A stretch of 64,000 bases of DNA from Lepidurus packardi (lineage: Eukaryota; Arthropoda; Branchiopoda; Notostraca; Triopsidae): assembly GCA_023053545.1 (NCBI GenBank), contig JAKZAN010000001.1, positions 13,718,024 to 13,782,023 of the forward strand, written 5' to 3'. The translations under genes and the position numbers were made by a program. Shown here one piece after another: positions 36,501-51,500 of this stretch. The notes under the pieces are model-generated. The model made no database searches and was not told where the DNA came from. It saw only the letters and a program-made list of their open reading frames with translations. The number at the start of each line of letters is the position of its first letter. Position 1 is the first letter of the stretch.

Positions 36501-39500
36501 CCCTTATCTGAATGACGTGCCATTCCGTGTCCCTTTTTTTCAACTATTATTATGGATGTTTTATTCTGGGGAAATAAGCAAATAAGACTAGAGAAGTAAT
36601 CTGAATGACGTGCCATTCCGTGTCCCTTTTTTCAACTATTATTATGGATGTTTTATTTATTTATATTAATAAGACTATGGAAGTTATATGTATGTCGTGC
36701 TTTATGCCGAGGGAAATAGGCAAATAAAGTTAGAGAAGCTATCAGGTGTTTAACTTGAATCCGCCAGTTGAAGGTAGATAAGAGTTGGTATTGGTTTTAT
36801 GAGCATTACATGCCCAGTTGCCAACGTCACAGCGGGCGTTTTGTATTCAAAAGCTAGCTTGATTGAACGCTTGCTGTTCATGCAAACAGTAGTTTATGAG
36901 CATAGATTACTGGTAGGAAGTTGAATGGCGCTTTAGCGTGTCATGCTCTGGCCTGACATGGAGCCCCATTCCTTGTTGAACGCTTAGGCCTGAACAGGTT
37001 TTCGGAAGTGTCGAGGAAAACATGTCCAGATTTTTTTATTATTTTTTTAGGCAGCATCGACTGTTCGGAGATAATGACTGTTTTGCTATGTAACGCGTCT
37101 TTAGAACCCTTTTTGGGGCATGCAATAGCGCTTAAACATGCTTTACGCGATAGAACCTGCCAACGTAATGTTACGTATTGTCGAAACAGAGATGTTTTTT
37201 TAACTCGATAATTTAGCGAGCCTTCTAAGACAGCGGAAGTTTCGCCATTCGCAACGAAAACCCGTTTTAAGACGGATTCCCATCTCCCATCGTAAGTCTT
37301 GTCCGCAAGACATGTGTTTGCTGGATGTTGCAATTGCAATGGGTCAAGGCTCCCTAGTCCGGTCCACTAGCTGTTTTTTTAACGAGTTGTCCTTACAATT
37401 CTTATGTTTTCTGTTTTTACGACTAGTGCTATTCAACCCGTCTTGCTGCAGCTGGGGAGGTGAACTGCGCACCTGTGCTAATATATACAGATACATAATA
37501 ATATACACAGATCCCTCGCGTTCAGATTGACGTAAGAAAAGGGCAGGAGTAAAAGTGCGTTAGGGACGCTGACGAAATCTTGCGTTCATCTCTAGGCGTT
37601 CCTATCGTCACCTTCTCAGCGTGACACGCGGATTACAGTATTTGCTGATCAACGAAAAACATGTGTGCTTAGGGTATATACACTCTGATATCTTACAGCC
37701 TTGGGCCTTAGGGGTGTTGTAACGGTGGAGATAATGACAGACGGAAATGGATGAAAGACACGATGCGGCAGGAAAACAAGGCTGGTCACTCACTGCTTTG
37801 TTACGTTCCTGTTCCCCGTCAAGGTCGTTTGAAGTGAGCGCGCTTTTAACCTTGACGTGTACGGCCGCTCCTAGATGGCGTGAGTGTCACATTCGGTTGT
37901 CGAAATCAATGGACACGAGTCGTGCAGGCTTTCTCTCGGTCGCGGCTTGAGCTCGCCATAAATTGTGAATGTGCAGGTGAATTTAATTAGTGCGGTTGTA
38001 TTTTCTTCAGCTCTGTTACCTAATATGGAGCTGCCCAAGTGAACCTGTCAGCGTCAATATTCCTACGGTTTGGACGCCATTTCCCAGGGCACCAAAGTCA
38101 GAACGTGTTTTCTTGTCTTGATAAAGAAAATATTGTGGTTTTGTCGCTCGGTTTTATTCGTTTATTCTGACAACTCCCATAACATAAGGGAAAAGGACGG
38201 AATTTGTGTCCGTCTTGGTAGCCTACAACAACCCACAACCGCACTAAGTTTGCGCTCCACGTCCAAAGTGCACCAAGTTTGACCTAATCAAGAAAGAATT
38301 TCAGTGCAGAGAAGGAGGACAAATACGCGAGTCTGAACTCCAAAGGCTGTGTGAGTGCGACCAAGACTGGAGACGAATGACTGCCATTAAGCAATCGCGG
38401 CCATACCCAGGCGTATCATAATAACATAAAGTCGAAGCGATAAGCGACACGATGGAGATTTCTAGTCTCCCTTTAGTTTAGCTGCTGCTTGCAGGCTAAA
38501 GTGTTGGATTGGACTTTCCCCCTTTGCTATGGCCAGTTTTCTTTTACTGGGAAATTTTTATACTTTTTTACGTTTGAACTAGTTTTCGTTGTTTTTAAAA
38601 CAAGTTCCACCTTAGCAATGTGCTACGCTCTTTAAGTGACACAAAAGAGCGGAGGAAACAGACACATTGGAGGTGAGTGGTCATTTGCATAAACGGATTT
38701 CCCATCGATTGCTCAGCGCCATCCCGTCAAAGGTGTGTAGGGACAAATCCGTACGTCACCTAACGTATGCATCCATCCATCCAAGCAACAACACAACACA
38801 GCCATGCTGCTGTGGGAGACGCCAACGACACCGTCCACTTAGTAGCGAAAGAGACAAGCGAAGCACCTGCCACGCCTACTCTACCTTTTATTCAGACTCT
38901 CCCTTTCACTCCTTGCAAAAAGAATGCTATACCACGTCCGGTCAGCTACCACGATCTTTCGCTCCTTATTTTTGGTTTTTATTGAACCAACGCTAACTAA
39001 AGGAGAATCTAAGCAAACTATCCAAACATTCAGCTGCCTGATTATCAGCCGCAAACTTATTTCAACCGTGTCGTCACCTATCACGTTGATAAGTGTTTTT
39101 TTTTTTATAGAAAAGCAATCCCCCTAGGTTATAAAATAGCTGCCCGATAACGTAAATCCCTCGTAGGTAGACATGGCGCCTACCCCCTAAATAATACTAA
39201 AGAAAAAAATGAACAATACAGTTGCAAAGGGTAGAGCATAGGAAAGATCCTGGATCATCGACATCCCTAGTAGACAGACTCGAATAATAATACTAATGAA
39301 AATCAATGAATACGATAAGTAGGAAAGGCTAGAACGTAAAGAAAAGAAAATCCGCCCTTGTAGGGGCAATCCTAGATTACTGTTTAGGGTGGGGGGTTAG
39401 AGTCTATCTAGGGCCTTAGAAGGGCGGGAAAAGGACTCGTGGGGGTCTGGTGGGTCACACCCCGACGAAGGCATTCTATGTGTATACCAGATTTACCACT

Positions 39501-42500
39501 TTTAGGCAGAGCAAGAGGAGAGAGAGAGAGAGATCCGAAAAGAGAGAGGAAGGTTATCTTTGTTATGTTGCTACTAGGCGGTTTCCCCCTTCAAGTCAGC
39601 ATCAGCATCTTTTGAGAGCTGCGGCTAAAAGCGGGCTAAATACATGGCGGTGGGCCGCGGCAGTCTGACCAGCGTGATCGAACTGGTATATGTTGTCTTG
39701 GTTGGGGAGTTTTGTGCCCATACCAGGAGAGCGTTATACACAGCAGCTCGTTCATCGCTCAGGTATATCTAAAGGGCAGGTAAAACCGTGGTGCATCCAG
39801 CAGTCTGCCTTCGGCAGTCGTGGCCATACAACAGTCGGTGGAAAACTGTCCCGAATTGTTCCTGCACGTTTTCAAGAACAAGGTTCTGGTTTTTTAAGTT
39901 AGCTTTCTCGAAAGAGTTTCTGGAAGAACCTGCAGAGAGAAAAGTCTTCAGAAAGAGTCATTCTTGGCGTTTTGAAACTTTCTTTGGGAGGACAGGAACC
40001 ATTTCGGTCATGTGTTGTTGATTGGACGTGGATGGGTGCAATCCGCTAGTGAGTGCTTGGAAAACGACGACTAATAAGCTTCGTACAGGTGTGGAAACCT
40101 GCGCTCCTTTCAAGATTGATTGTGCCATGGCAAAGACAGCCCAATAAGAGAAAAAAAAAATAAAAGAGTCTTCTAGCATTGTATGCGAGCGTTATTCAAG
40201 TGGCGGCAGTTCCCACATTGTGAATCCGTACAGAGATCGGAATGACGACCCAAGCGTACTATAAAGATCGGCTGGGCTTTGATCCCAATGATCCCAAGGA
40301 AAACAGCGGCTTGGATCCGACTTTGCACGGCTATGAAGAAAATTTGAGCAAATTCAAAGGTTGGTGGGATTTATTTTTCACCCAGAAAGGTTAGCCTTCT
40401 ATACATCCAATCGTTTCAAAAATGTCCAAACTCTAAATAGAAAAATTTCCAAATTCACTTTTTCCAGACTAATTTTCCCAGTGAAATGTGCATGCCACAT
40501 TGCTTAATCCCTTCGGAGTATTCTGAGAAGGTGGTGGGGAAACTTCCTCTTCGGTTGCTCTCTGTAAGACATAAGAGCGTGTTGCAGAATCAGGATGGTA
40601 TAATTTGCATCTGCCCACGCTCCCCTTCCTTTCTTTTAAGAAAAAAGAAAAATAATGTTGGAAAAATCCAAAAAAGCCACTCAAAGGTATTGGTTCGTTA
40701 ACCTTCATATCAGGAAACACTAGGGGGAGAAGAAGTGTCTATACAGCAGGAGGGGTTCTTGGTGCTCTGGGCGGCCCACCATAATGCAGCTACAGGTGAA
40801 TTTGTTAAGTCGAATGGAATGTGGCGGAGTGTGTGGGGAAGGTGAGGGTACCAAGGAGGACTTCGAAAGCAAAAACCTACTGCATGTGAGCCGTGACCAG
40901 GAGAGAGAGAAAGACATAATAATGCCTTGTTGTGCAATCCAAGTCCATCCTCGGTACTCCTCCGCATGGATTCACGGAACAGAACGGAAGTACACCCGTG
41001 AAGGCCAATTTGCGTGAGCACAAGATCGCCCCCAGCAGTGTAGTAATCTTCAAAGTCTGGAAGCTTTTCAAAGTCTTGGCAAATGGGGCTTTTCGTGGAT
41101 TTTCAAGTTCGTTCGAATCCAGCACCGAATTGTGTGTACTTCCTCCAAACTCTCCTAAAAATCGACTCGTTTTTGGCATTAATGGAAAGAAACCGGTTGG
41201 GAGGAAAGTGGGAAAGAAGTTACGCATTGCATACACAGTTTTGTTTTAAGATCGTGAAATTTGGGTTTGGCAGAGATCGCAAATGAACGCGAAGAATATG
41301 ACCGAATCATAGTAACCCCCTGCCTAGCCGCCTACGACGACTATAGGATTATTATCTGATTTATTATCGTAATTTTTTGTTTGATTTCTTTTGATTTATT
41401 ATGATTTTTTAAGTAGGATTTGGTTTAGCATTGTTTTTCTTTTGGTGGGGTGAGGGTTGGGTATAGTCTAAGAGTAGGTTGAGGTGTTATTACTCGGACA
41501 TGGTAAAGCTGTTTTGGCAGCAGATAAGATTGGAATCGATCTTGTAAAACGCGTCAAATTGATCTTTACTATTGTTCTGTAATGATGTTCACTATTGTGG
41601 AGCTATAGAGGCTAAAGAGCGCTGATAAAGTGTTGAAGGTGAATTAAAGCTGGACAAGGTAAAAAGAATTTCCAGTTTTTTATGCAGCGCGATTGCACGT
41701 GATAAGGAGACAGGCAATGGGCGTCTAGAGACGTCTGAAATCTGTTCTTTTGATTCTATGCCTTCGCCGCTAGAAGTATAAATGCGTACCAAAAGAAAGT
41801 TAAAGGCATAGTTTTTCGCTCCTTTTTTTCTTCCACAGCTGTTTGTTAACCAATTTAGTGATTATATTAACCTGATTACTTACTTTCAGCTCTTTTATGT
41901 CGCTTTGAATTCTTGATCCTTTTTGTTCTGTGCCATTAAACAGCTGATCCTTGATATCGTTTCAGTGCTCCTGGCATCATTGATATCGTAGGCTTTCCAT
42001 ATAAAAATTACTTTGTGTTTCAACATTCTTTGTTTTTTTTTGTTTCTCATTGATATCGTAGGCTTTCCAGATAAAAGTGACTTGTATTTCAACATTTTTT
42101 GTTTGTTTTTCTTGTGAGCTTCGCACACTCAGCCCATAGTTTTCTATTCCAACTTCTAGATTGAAGAGTTTCATTTAAAAAATCAAGAATTTAGTCAAGA
42201 AGAAAGCTCCTCATCCTGGGAAGTCTCTATTCTCCTTCTTTGACAGTGCTACTATTACTTTCCGGAATTAGTCATGCCCATTGACAAAAGAGTTAACATT
42301 GTTTTTTTCTTTTATTCCGCTCTTTAACAGATGAACGGGATGCTATCCAGAAGAAAACCTTTACCAAATGGGTCAACAAACATCTGAAAAAGGTAAGCAT
42401 TTCTAGACTACAATCCTAAATGCGCCTGTTTTGCCTATTGCATTGTTTGCCTATGTATTCTATTTTAAAAAAAAGAAAAATGGGAAGTTGTAGCGTCGAA

Positions 42501-45500
42501 TGTTCCAAAGCCCGAAAGGGAAAGCCTGGCATGGAAGGCATAACGTGGCAGTTTCACATAATGTTAACTTGTTCGACCTTTGCTCTTGACAAGTCAAGTA
42601 CCGTGTCCCTTTTCCCGTTACGATTCTCTTCAAGTCGAGCAATGACAAGGGGTTATTTCACAACCAAATGGCTCCTTTACATGAGCCACTTAGATTATAA
42701 CAGATCTGGGCATTCTATTCTACGCATACTAACGTCCCATCTTATACAAGCTGTCAGACTGGAAACACGAGGGTTGTCCCAATCTGTTTGGGCTTTTTGG
42801 TGGAACGACAAGTTAGCTTTATAGCTTTGGGATGAATAAGCAATAGCGGTTGAGCTAGAAAAAGCCATTGGCATTGACGCAAGAGACAGTGCAGTACTGT
42901 TTTTTATTAGTGTGTTTTCCCTGCGTTTGATTACAGTGCAGTTCGAATGTGCGGTCTTGGGGTTAGAGACATAGCGTGTGGGTTCTGACCGTAATGGGAA
43001 CCGTAAAGACAGGCCTTGTCATTCATTATCATGTATAGCGTGATGACTAAGTTACAGGTTGGGAATTTCATTTGCTTTTTCCTCAGTATGTTTCTGGGAA
43101 GAAAGGAACCCAAACAGCTTTATTTTCGGAACGTACACAGCACCATTATTTCACGTGGACAAGCGTTACCGTGACTTTTTGGGCCCAAAGTTAAGAGGCC
43201 TTTAGATGCCCAAATGGGTTGGGTTAGGCGACAGGTTCTCGATGTATTAGGAAGTTTCTGGGGAGCTCCAAAGGCCGTGCAAAGTTACGTAGGTGTTTAT
43301 GAACTGGCAAGAAAGCTGCTGGTCAATGAGCTTTATTGACATAGACTTTATGGACATGAGCTTTGCTGGTCAATGCGCAAAATCCTTACGAGGAAACGAA
43401 ATTTCCGAGCAGGTACAGTTCTATCTTAACAGGCATTTGCGTGGCCTTATGCTACTTTGAACTATGGTTTCATTACAAACATGGCGAGAGAACGTCAACA
43501 TGCTGCGGGGATACGTAGTATATTGTTATGCTACTCAAGCAGGGTTTTTTTCACGCGTGCGGAGCTTTTGGGGCCGGCCTTGTATGGGTATGCAACTTTG
43601 CCAACTCGACTAATTTGGACTTGGTTTTTGAAACTTGGTCATAGAAAGAAACTATGCAGGACCGCATTTGTAGGGAAGGTTGTGCGAGGTTTTTCAGAAC
43701 TCTGCATGGTTAACTGCTGAGCAAGTTGTTTTTATTGTTTGGGGGCCCCTTTTTCTTACATTCTTTCGTTTTTTTTGGGCTCCCAAGAGGGTATTAAACC
43801 AATTTTTTCCTCGAATGGAAAAGGTGGAAAACATTTCTCCATGTCCAAGGCCACCGACTCCAACTTTCACTCTAGCGAGATCCATATTGGGAAACTCTTT
43901 ATGCATTCAGCTCCCATATTAAGCCACACAAGTAGTACACTTGGACAGTTGGTATTTTTGGTTGGCCCAGGGTTCTTCGTTGTCCCCGATACTTGTCAAC
44001 GACGTCGATCTTGGGAGTGTGAAAGAGACAAGTTTTCTTCCCTCTTAAAATTGGATGAAAAGCACACAACCGTTTTGGTTATGACTCGACAGGCGGTCAT
44101 GATTGGAAAGTGGAGGGTACATTGTGTCATCTCCTTTGGCTGTAGCGTGACGTATCTACCTTTGGCTGGCAATTGCTGGAATAGTAATCAGGGTTCGGTT
44201 GGATAGGCTGTCGTCACCACGGATACTAATTTAGACCCATGTTCGAGCTGCGGGGAGAGAAAGCCGCTGTTTTAATTCGGCTTGTTTTGCAGTGCCAATT
44301 CGATTGAATTGGATGTGAAGCAATTCGTATACAACGTGAGATGAAATTTGTCTTGGGGCCGGTGCTTCAAATTCGGAAAGATACCCTTTTGGGCTAACTG
44401 GCTCTAAGACAAAGTGGGGTTCCTGAGCAACGGAAGGAGGGCAGGATTTTCTTTCTTTTATTTTTTTTAAGTACGTTTGCGTAACCTTAAAAGGTCATTA
44501 GAATGATCAGCTTGACGAGAGAGTTTTACCTTTCAAACTTGATGGACATCCAAGACTAAGGATGTTGGTTAAAATCGACCTGCGATACGGGTTGAAACTG
44601 AAGAGACATTTGTTAGGATTGCTTAGAGATTGAATCTATACACATATTTTTGGATTTTTTTATGTGTTATTAAAGGCACGTGAGTAAGATGTCAGATCTG
44701 TCACTTTGTCTCGGCGCTTGGGGATTCCGTCAAGATTCTGTATTAACGAAACAGCCGTATGTAACGAAAGTTCTTAGTCGGGGCTAACGATTTCGAGTTC
44801 GTTAGTTGTTGAGGGGAAAAACTGGTCTCGCAACAATAGGTCGTTAAGTTTGAGTGACATTTAGGTTAATTACCTGCACTTGCTTCCAGCAATTTTTTGG
44901 TATATATCTAGCTTTCATAACGAACGCAGGTCCTAAAATGGCCGTGCCACTTTGTCGCAGAAAGCATACGTTAAAGGAGAGAAGAAAGTAGCCAATAGTT
45001 TTGCCCATTTAGGAGCGATTTGGAGCAGGCCACGTCAACTCGTTAGGTAACTTTGAAGCCTTTAGTTGTTATGAATTGGAGCTCTGACAACGATAACAAG
45101 CGGACTCACGTTGACAGGCCCCTTTTCGTTAATTGTTTAATGTAATAATTTAATTTTCGTTTAATATCAAGTGTTTAGCCTCGTTTTGAACGCTTCAAGA
45201 AGCCAATTTCCAGGCTCCTCATGGTCATCGTGGGCAGGGAGCTTTGGGTCCTTGGCGTCGACCCCTTTTTGAAAGGTTAATTCACTATCATGCAAACTGC
45301 AGCCAACCGTCTCTAACGTCTGAACCGTCTGAACTGAACTGAACCGTCTCTAACGCACTCGACGAATTCAGACGTGCGTTCCCATCTTAGGTTGTTTCTG
45401 GAGTCTATTTGAGGGTTAGTTCACATCACGTATAATGAGATATCTATCTATTTTTTTTGCCACAGCCCGTTCGCATGAGATTGCGAAAGTCTTACTTTTT

Positions 45501-48500
45501 GCGTGGGTTGGAAGATCGTGCCAATTTTTTTAAAGGGTGTGGCTTAGGGTATTTTGTTTGCAGGGCTTTGGAATATTATTGTTTTGTTTTTAATATCCGC
45601 TTTTGTAAGAAAGCTGGCCACAGAATCGAGTGAAGCACTTGTCTGTGAGACTCCTTCGTGTTTGTCTTCCTACGGACATTGGACACAAGAGGATGCTACA
45701 CGGTTTACATGGCTTTATATGGGCAACCGTCCGGGGTCCTCGAGTCCGCTTTTTTACACTCCATTTTATGTCGAGTTGGAAGTGAGTGACTGGGTGTTTT
45801 CTTGTCTTTAGGCTTGTATAGGCCTAGGTAAATTAGCTTTGATGATGGTTTGGTTGTTCGCTTCCGTCGGTGACGTCAGTTTAAGTGTTCTAGTTTGGCC
45901 AGATGATTTCATTAAAAAAAACTGTGCATGTGGAGAAGTAGTGCATTTGCATAGCGAAAACATGCGCCTGATTCTTCTAATCATCCGGGTAGGAGTGAAT
46001 ATCCCATCTTGGAAGGAAAACGCCCATGACAGCTTGGAACGAGTCGTTTCCATATTGGGCATGGAACTTGGTGTAATTTCCCATGCCTGTTATAATAGAA
46101 AGAAAGGAAAGACTCAAAAGAAATGAATATAGAAAGGCAATCAATTTGGCCAGGGATTTCAGGGTATTGCTCTGTGCCTCCTCTTCAAAACGTCTATCCT
46201 GTAATGAAGGTATGGTTAGCCCAGATAGATTGGATGGCTTATTGTTGTGTTAAGTTCAGGATGTTAAGTTATAAGTCAAGTTGCGGTGTGTTGTATGGGG
46301 ATCGTGACATGCGGTTTGTCTAGCGTGCCAAGGAAAATCTGTCATGGTTAAGGAAGAAAGAAAGGGAACTTTTCGGGGTGTAATACGAAATGGTGAGAGA
46401 GCCATTTGAGACCAGAGACCAGTAAGGCCAAAACTTTTGGGGCGAACGTATATTTCTCTTCAAAGTCTGTAAAACGTAAGAGGCTGAGAGCTATGGGGAG
46501 TTGTAGAGGTAGAGTTACGTCTTCAAAAGTGGATTTCCATTTTTCGGCTTTTCAGGTTAAGCGAGCCACACCTGTTGAGTAGCGTCAATACACACTCGAC
46601 GCCCTGGCAGTCCACCGTATGCGTGACTTTTCGCTATTTTTGGCGCAGAAAAAGCTCCCAGGACGGGGCGATTAAAAAAGAATCGGGTTCTTTGGCGCAA
46701 AATGTGTCGATTGATAGGTTTTTCAGACTGGCTAACGTGCTTAATTGGGGAGCTATCGAACAGCGACGGAGCTAATGGAGGCACATAAGTTGTCCGAGTC
46801 ATTGTCTTCTTTGCTGGCAGTTTCAAAGGCAGTAGGGTGTTTGTGTTGGCTGAGGGATGATTCAGAGGAAGAAGTGCACTTTTACGGGCCTAGCTCGGGG
46901 TTCCTTGTCCGCAAGCAGGGGTTTATAGGGGTGAAATGTGGCAATAGACTTTAAAGAACGGACGTTTTCATGCATCAGGATTGGCAGTCTTGTGTGTCCA
47001 AGTTGAAGGTTCCCCTTTTGTCAGCAGTGATTTTGTCGATAAGTTACCTTTCATAGCAGAACTTTTCCTTCACGATGTGTCGGGGATTTGGATAAATCAG
47101 CTCCGAGTTTCTTACTGACGGTAAAGTTGATGAATCACTTGCCAAAATGCATGAAACATTAGGCGTGGAAATGCATACAGCAACTTGCCGTGCGGGGATT
47201 TGGAACAGTGTCAAAGAGAGGTTTGGTATTTTCCATCATTTGTCTCGTTCGTTTCTGCCCTTGATGGAAAATTTGGTGATGGGGATCCATTTATGGATGA
47301 TTCTGCTCAAAAGGAATACCGTGTAGTGATATGCGCTTCGCCTCTCCCTCTTTATCCCGTCTGTTTCACTCAGAGAGGATTTTAAACAACGTTGGGGGTG
47401 TCCCACTACCATTTCATTCATCTCTAACGGTAAATACGACTCATTCTTAGCATAGAAAAGCACGTTTTGGTTTCTTTGCGCGGTTTGCATCTCAGGTGTA
47501 CCATTTTTTCATGAAATGTTAAAGTGTAAGTTGTCACCGGCAACGAATAGGTTGCAAAGTGACACATGTTTTTTTTTTAAGGAGAATAACCATAAGCGAA
47601 AATGGAAGCATGAAACAGCCTGTCTTGAGTATCTTATGAATTTTTTCTCAGTTTTAAGAAACGAGTCTGAATCGTAATAACGAGTCTTCATGTTTAGTAA
47701 GGCGATAAAGCTTATAGACTGTAGAGGCGGAGTAGCAGCACATTGGCTCAGGAGTTAACGCAGTTTCAAGTCGTGTCTTGTTACCTTCTTTTTTCATACA
47801 TCGTTTGTAGAAAAATAACGTGCGGGGATCAAAGTTTAGAGACTGTTTTGATAATAGCCTTGCGTAAACGTCGTGGTGGGCGCAGTTAGTTGCTTTTTTT
47901 CTATGTATACACTACAACGACGCATTGGATGCGATCTTTTATGAAAGCATCTTTTATGAAATGCGTATGCAAAGTGGATTTGGATCGATCTGTCGGGAGG
48001 ATTGTGGGCGGGCCTTCTCTTGAGGCAGAAAAATGGAGTACTACTTGTTATACATAAGCGTGGGTTTGTTGAAGACACCTTCTTTGGAAAGTACTAGGTT
48101 GAAGCAGAGCGTTGGCGTATCGGAGATGGAAAATTCTAACGCGTCTTGGGGCTCGGCCAAGAAGCTTGCCCAAGGTCGCGTGTATTAAGAGGGCAGTTTT
48201 TGGTAAGGCAGGAACGTAGACAGTTAAGAGTTTTCCAGGTAACTCCTAATATGTAGGTGCTCTGTGTGTGACTTGGGGCTTTGCATGCGCTATCTACGTG
48301 TGTATATACTTGGCCTCTGTGAGGAGAAAGGTTTTCAAAGGAGAACAGGGGCCGCGTCCAGCTTGGGAGTGCTTAAGCTGGAACGGTGACTTCAAATGGA
48401 GTTGCACTGGTCTAATGGGGTAGCAGAGTTAACAAAGTACAGTACATAAAGCATAAGCTTGCTTCCGCATCCTCCCCCATGTTTCTAAGAGTGACGAGGC

Positions 48501-51500
48501 ATCTTGCGGTCTCACCTTGAGTCTCATTATCACTGCCCTTTACATGAGCAAAGCCCTAGTTTTCTTATGCTTGATGGATTCTTGATAAAGAAAAACATCA
48601 CTTTCCGTTGGAATTTTCCCAACTCGAAAATCCCTATGTTTATTCTTTTTGGCCCGAGTTCTATTATGAAATTACAGGGTTGGTCTTTTTTGTATTTAGT
48701 ATTTATTTATTTTTGGTTCCAATGTCACTGCTGCACTGCGGAAGATGACTAGACGAGACGGTACTTGATGTAGACTTCCCAATTAACATTGAGGGGTTGA
48801 CAGTTATGGGCACATGCAAGGTGCCGTCCAAGCCCATCTCCACAAATTGGTTTGCAATGAGTGTTTTGTCTTTAATACTGGATTTTTTGCTCATTTTCTT
48901 TTTTGGTTTTCTTGACAATTTCTAGGCGGGGCGGCGAATGGATGATTTGTTTGAAGACCTGCGCGATGGACACAACTTGGTATCCTTGCTGGAAGTGCTG
49001 GCCGGCGAACGCTTGGTAAACAGATTTTTCCGTCTATGACACTTCTTTATTTGATGTCTAAAAAAAAGAAAAGGCCGTTATCCTTTCTAGACTCGGCAGC
49101 TTTTTGGCCTTATATGTCCATGGATACGTTACCTGATGCCAGAGATCTATAAAGCATGATTTACTTTTGACTAAGACTGTAATTATAGTTTATGAGATCT
49201 CCAACTAAAGGTTTTCCACCTTTGGGTCTTCATCTCGAGGCGTTTACGATGTTAGATCTTGTACCAATATGGTCTTCAGGCATGACTAAGCTAGTTTCTA
49301 TCCTAAGTTGAAGCCCAGCGCAAAAGGGGAGACAAGCGTATCTACAAAACAAGCTATTTTTTATCAATTAGGTTGGTGTATTCGAAAGGGAGGACTGTTT
49401 AGCTTTCCACTTCTTTCAGAAGTAGAAACGAGAATTGTTATGACTTATGCGAGAGTAGACATGTTAAAAGGACTATGTGCAATAAGCGTAAAGGCGTGAT
49501 GGATCGCTGTCGTTAGAAAAGCTAAACGCCGGATTTGTGATTAATGAAACATTATTTTCTTTCCGGTTTACTTCATTTTTTTTTCTTTTCTAGCCGCGGG
49601 AAAGGGGACGCATGCGATTTCATATGCTTCAAAACGTCCAAACCTGCTTGGATTATCTTCGCTACAGGAAGGTATGTAGGACCTTGACCAAAAATACATT
49701 AAAAAACAATAAAAAAAATAACTTTTTAAATGCATTCACGAGTTTAAAGAGCCGAATTCATTTTCTTTTTGTACTTTTCTTGTCCAGATCAAACTGGTCA
49801 ACATCCGAGCAGATGATATCGTGGACGGGAATCCCAAGCTGATCCTAGGCTTAATATGGACCATCATTTTACACTTCCAAGTAAGTGGCAGCATATTTTA
49901 CAGAATTGTAATCACCATGGGATTGCTATGGGAAACTTGGAAAAACTGTGAGGATTGTGGATGGCCGAGTCTTGGCGCCTGAATTAGAAAATCTGGCTGC
50001 AGCTCTGGCTAATCTTGTAATTTAGTTTTATTTTGTACGCCTGAAAATCAGCTTGCAACTTGGCGAGCTTGTTTTTTATGTTGGCTAGAGAGCAAACGTA
50101 TAGACCACGTTGCCATTTTCTTGCCTGGCCCTTTACAGTTTTGCATACGCCTTTGCAGTCCACTTTGCGTTTTGGCTGGTAGCTGAGATTGGAAAAGAGT
50201 TAAGGTCGTTGACTGACTGCTGTGTATGGAAAATAGTCCCAAGAGCTTGAATAAGTGCTGCTGCTCCTGGCTGGAGGGAGAATAGCTGTTTTTCTTTTTT
50301 AATTAGGAGACATGTGAGCTTTCGCTGGAACCATTCTTTCGCATCATTAAAGCGAAGATGCAATTAGATATTTGGGTTAAGCATCACTGCTCAAAGTAGG
50401 CCAAAGTCGCGGACTAATTGCTTCTTAGTTTTCGAAAGCTGCGAGCCAACATTAGCCCGCATGTCATTTATTCCCACGTTGTGGAACGCAAAAGAAAATA
50501 GTTTTTGATTTCTTTTTTTCGGGGCTCATCACGCATGCCGTAAAGATCGGGTCAGCTTTTTTTTAGAGCTCTGTTCTCTGTCATCGTGGATGCCAAATCT
50601 ATATAATAACCCTTTAATGAGGGTGCATTGAAAGGCCTTTCGTGTTTCATATAAGGTGAATTTATGCTGCGAGGACATGGGCATCTTGTTTGCTAAGGTA
50701 AGCTTCCATCCCGTCTTTTCAGATGGCATTTGCTGTTGAGTTTCGTTACCTGAAGCTGTACATTTACTACCAAGGACTCGGTTGGGAATCTGGGCAAGGT
50801 GCCAGACATGACGCAATTCGATTTAGGGCTATTTTCGAGCTTCTTCGCGGGACGTTGTAACTGTAGGGAAAAATAAGATGGCATGGGAAATTGCGGCAAT
50901 GATCGCCTGGGCGTCCTGAGCGTCGGTGGCTATCACATTGGCGTCGCGGTGAAACTACAAAAGTGCTGGCCACTGCCAGTGGGCTTAGCTTTCTATTGTT
51001 CCCTCAGTTCGTTCAAAAAGTTTGGCTTTTGTTTTTTGTCCCCATTGTTTTTGCTCTACTCACTGAGTGAGTTTACTCATGCGAATTCCGCGGAAATTAC
51101 TTTTTCTTTCCTGCTGATGTGTGCTCACCCATCCGAACGCCAGACTGATAGCAGCAACGAACAATCGCGAAACCCTTCATAAGCACTGTGGCGGAACACC
51201 TTCGTGTGTGGCACTTTACAGCCCGTGGAACCGGAATCATTCTGAAATCGACGTCCGGGTGAAGACAGGATAAAAACAGCCCGTGCCTTATGATATCCAT
51301 TGATAGAACGTGTCATTAAATTCCTCAATTGCTGGTCAAGCGTAAAGAAAAAGAAAGAAATACCCCAAACCAGACAATGCCCGGAGAGTCGCATTGTTTG
51401 AATCGTGCGATCACGGCGTAGTCGCTTTTGTACATGCGAAATCCCGGCACACGCTAAAGCATATCCTGCGCAAAACCCCAAAATATCTCCTCGCGCCGAA

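Larger units (their letters stand above)
33560..40241 (+). other. Long intron / second promoter region of spectraplakin
   Basis: No coding exon recognised in 6.7 kb between the first two alternative first exons. It holds two minisatellite-like arrays (33,960-34,170 and 36,506-36,743), A/T-rich stretches around 35.0-35.5 kb and an AG repeat (about 39,517-39,532). The last few hundred bases must contain the promoter for the exon at 40,242. Confidence 0.6.

Noticed and set aside
41105-41125. GTTCGAATCC, resembling a tRNA B box
   Set aside because: No pairing T-stem, no A box or acceptor stem at the right distance; the same holds for GGTTCGAATTC on the minus strand near 4,470.
43739-44206. 155-codon frame inside the 6.5-kb spectraplakin intron
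   Set aside because: No splice-site support, no domain and no family resemblance; random open frame in an intron.
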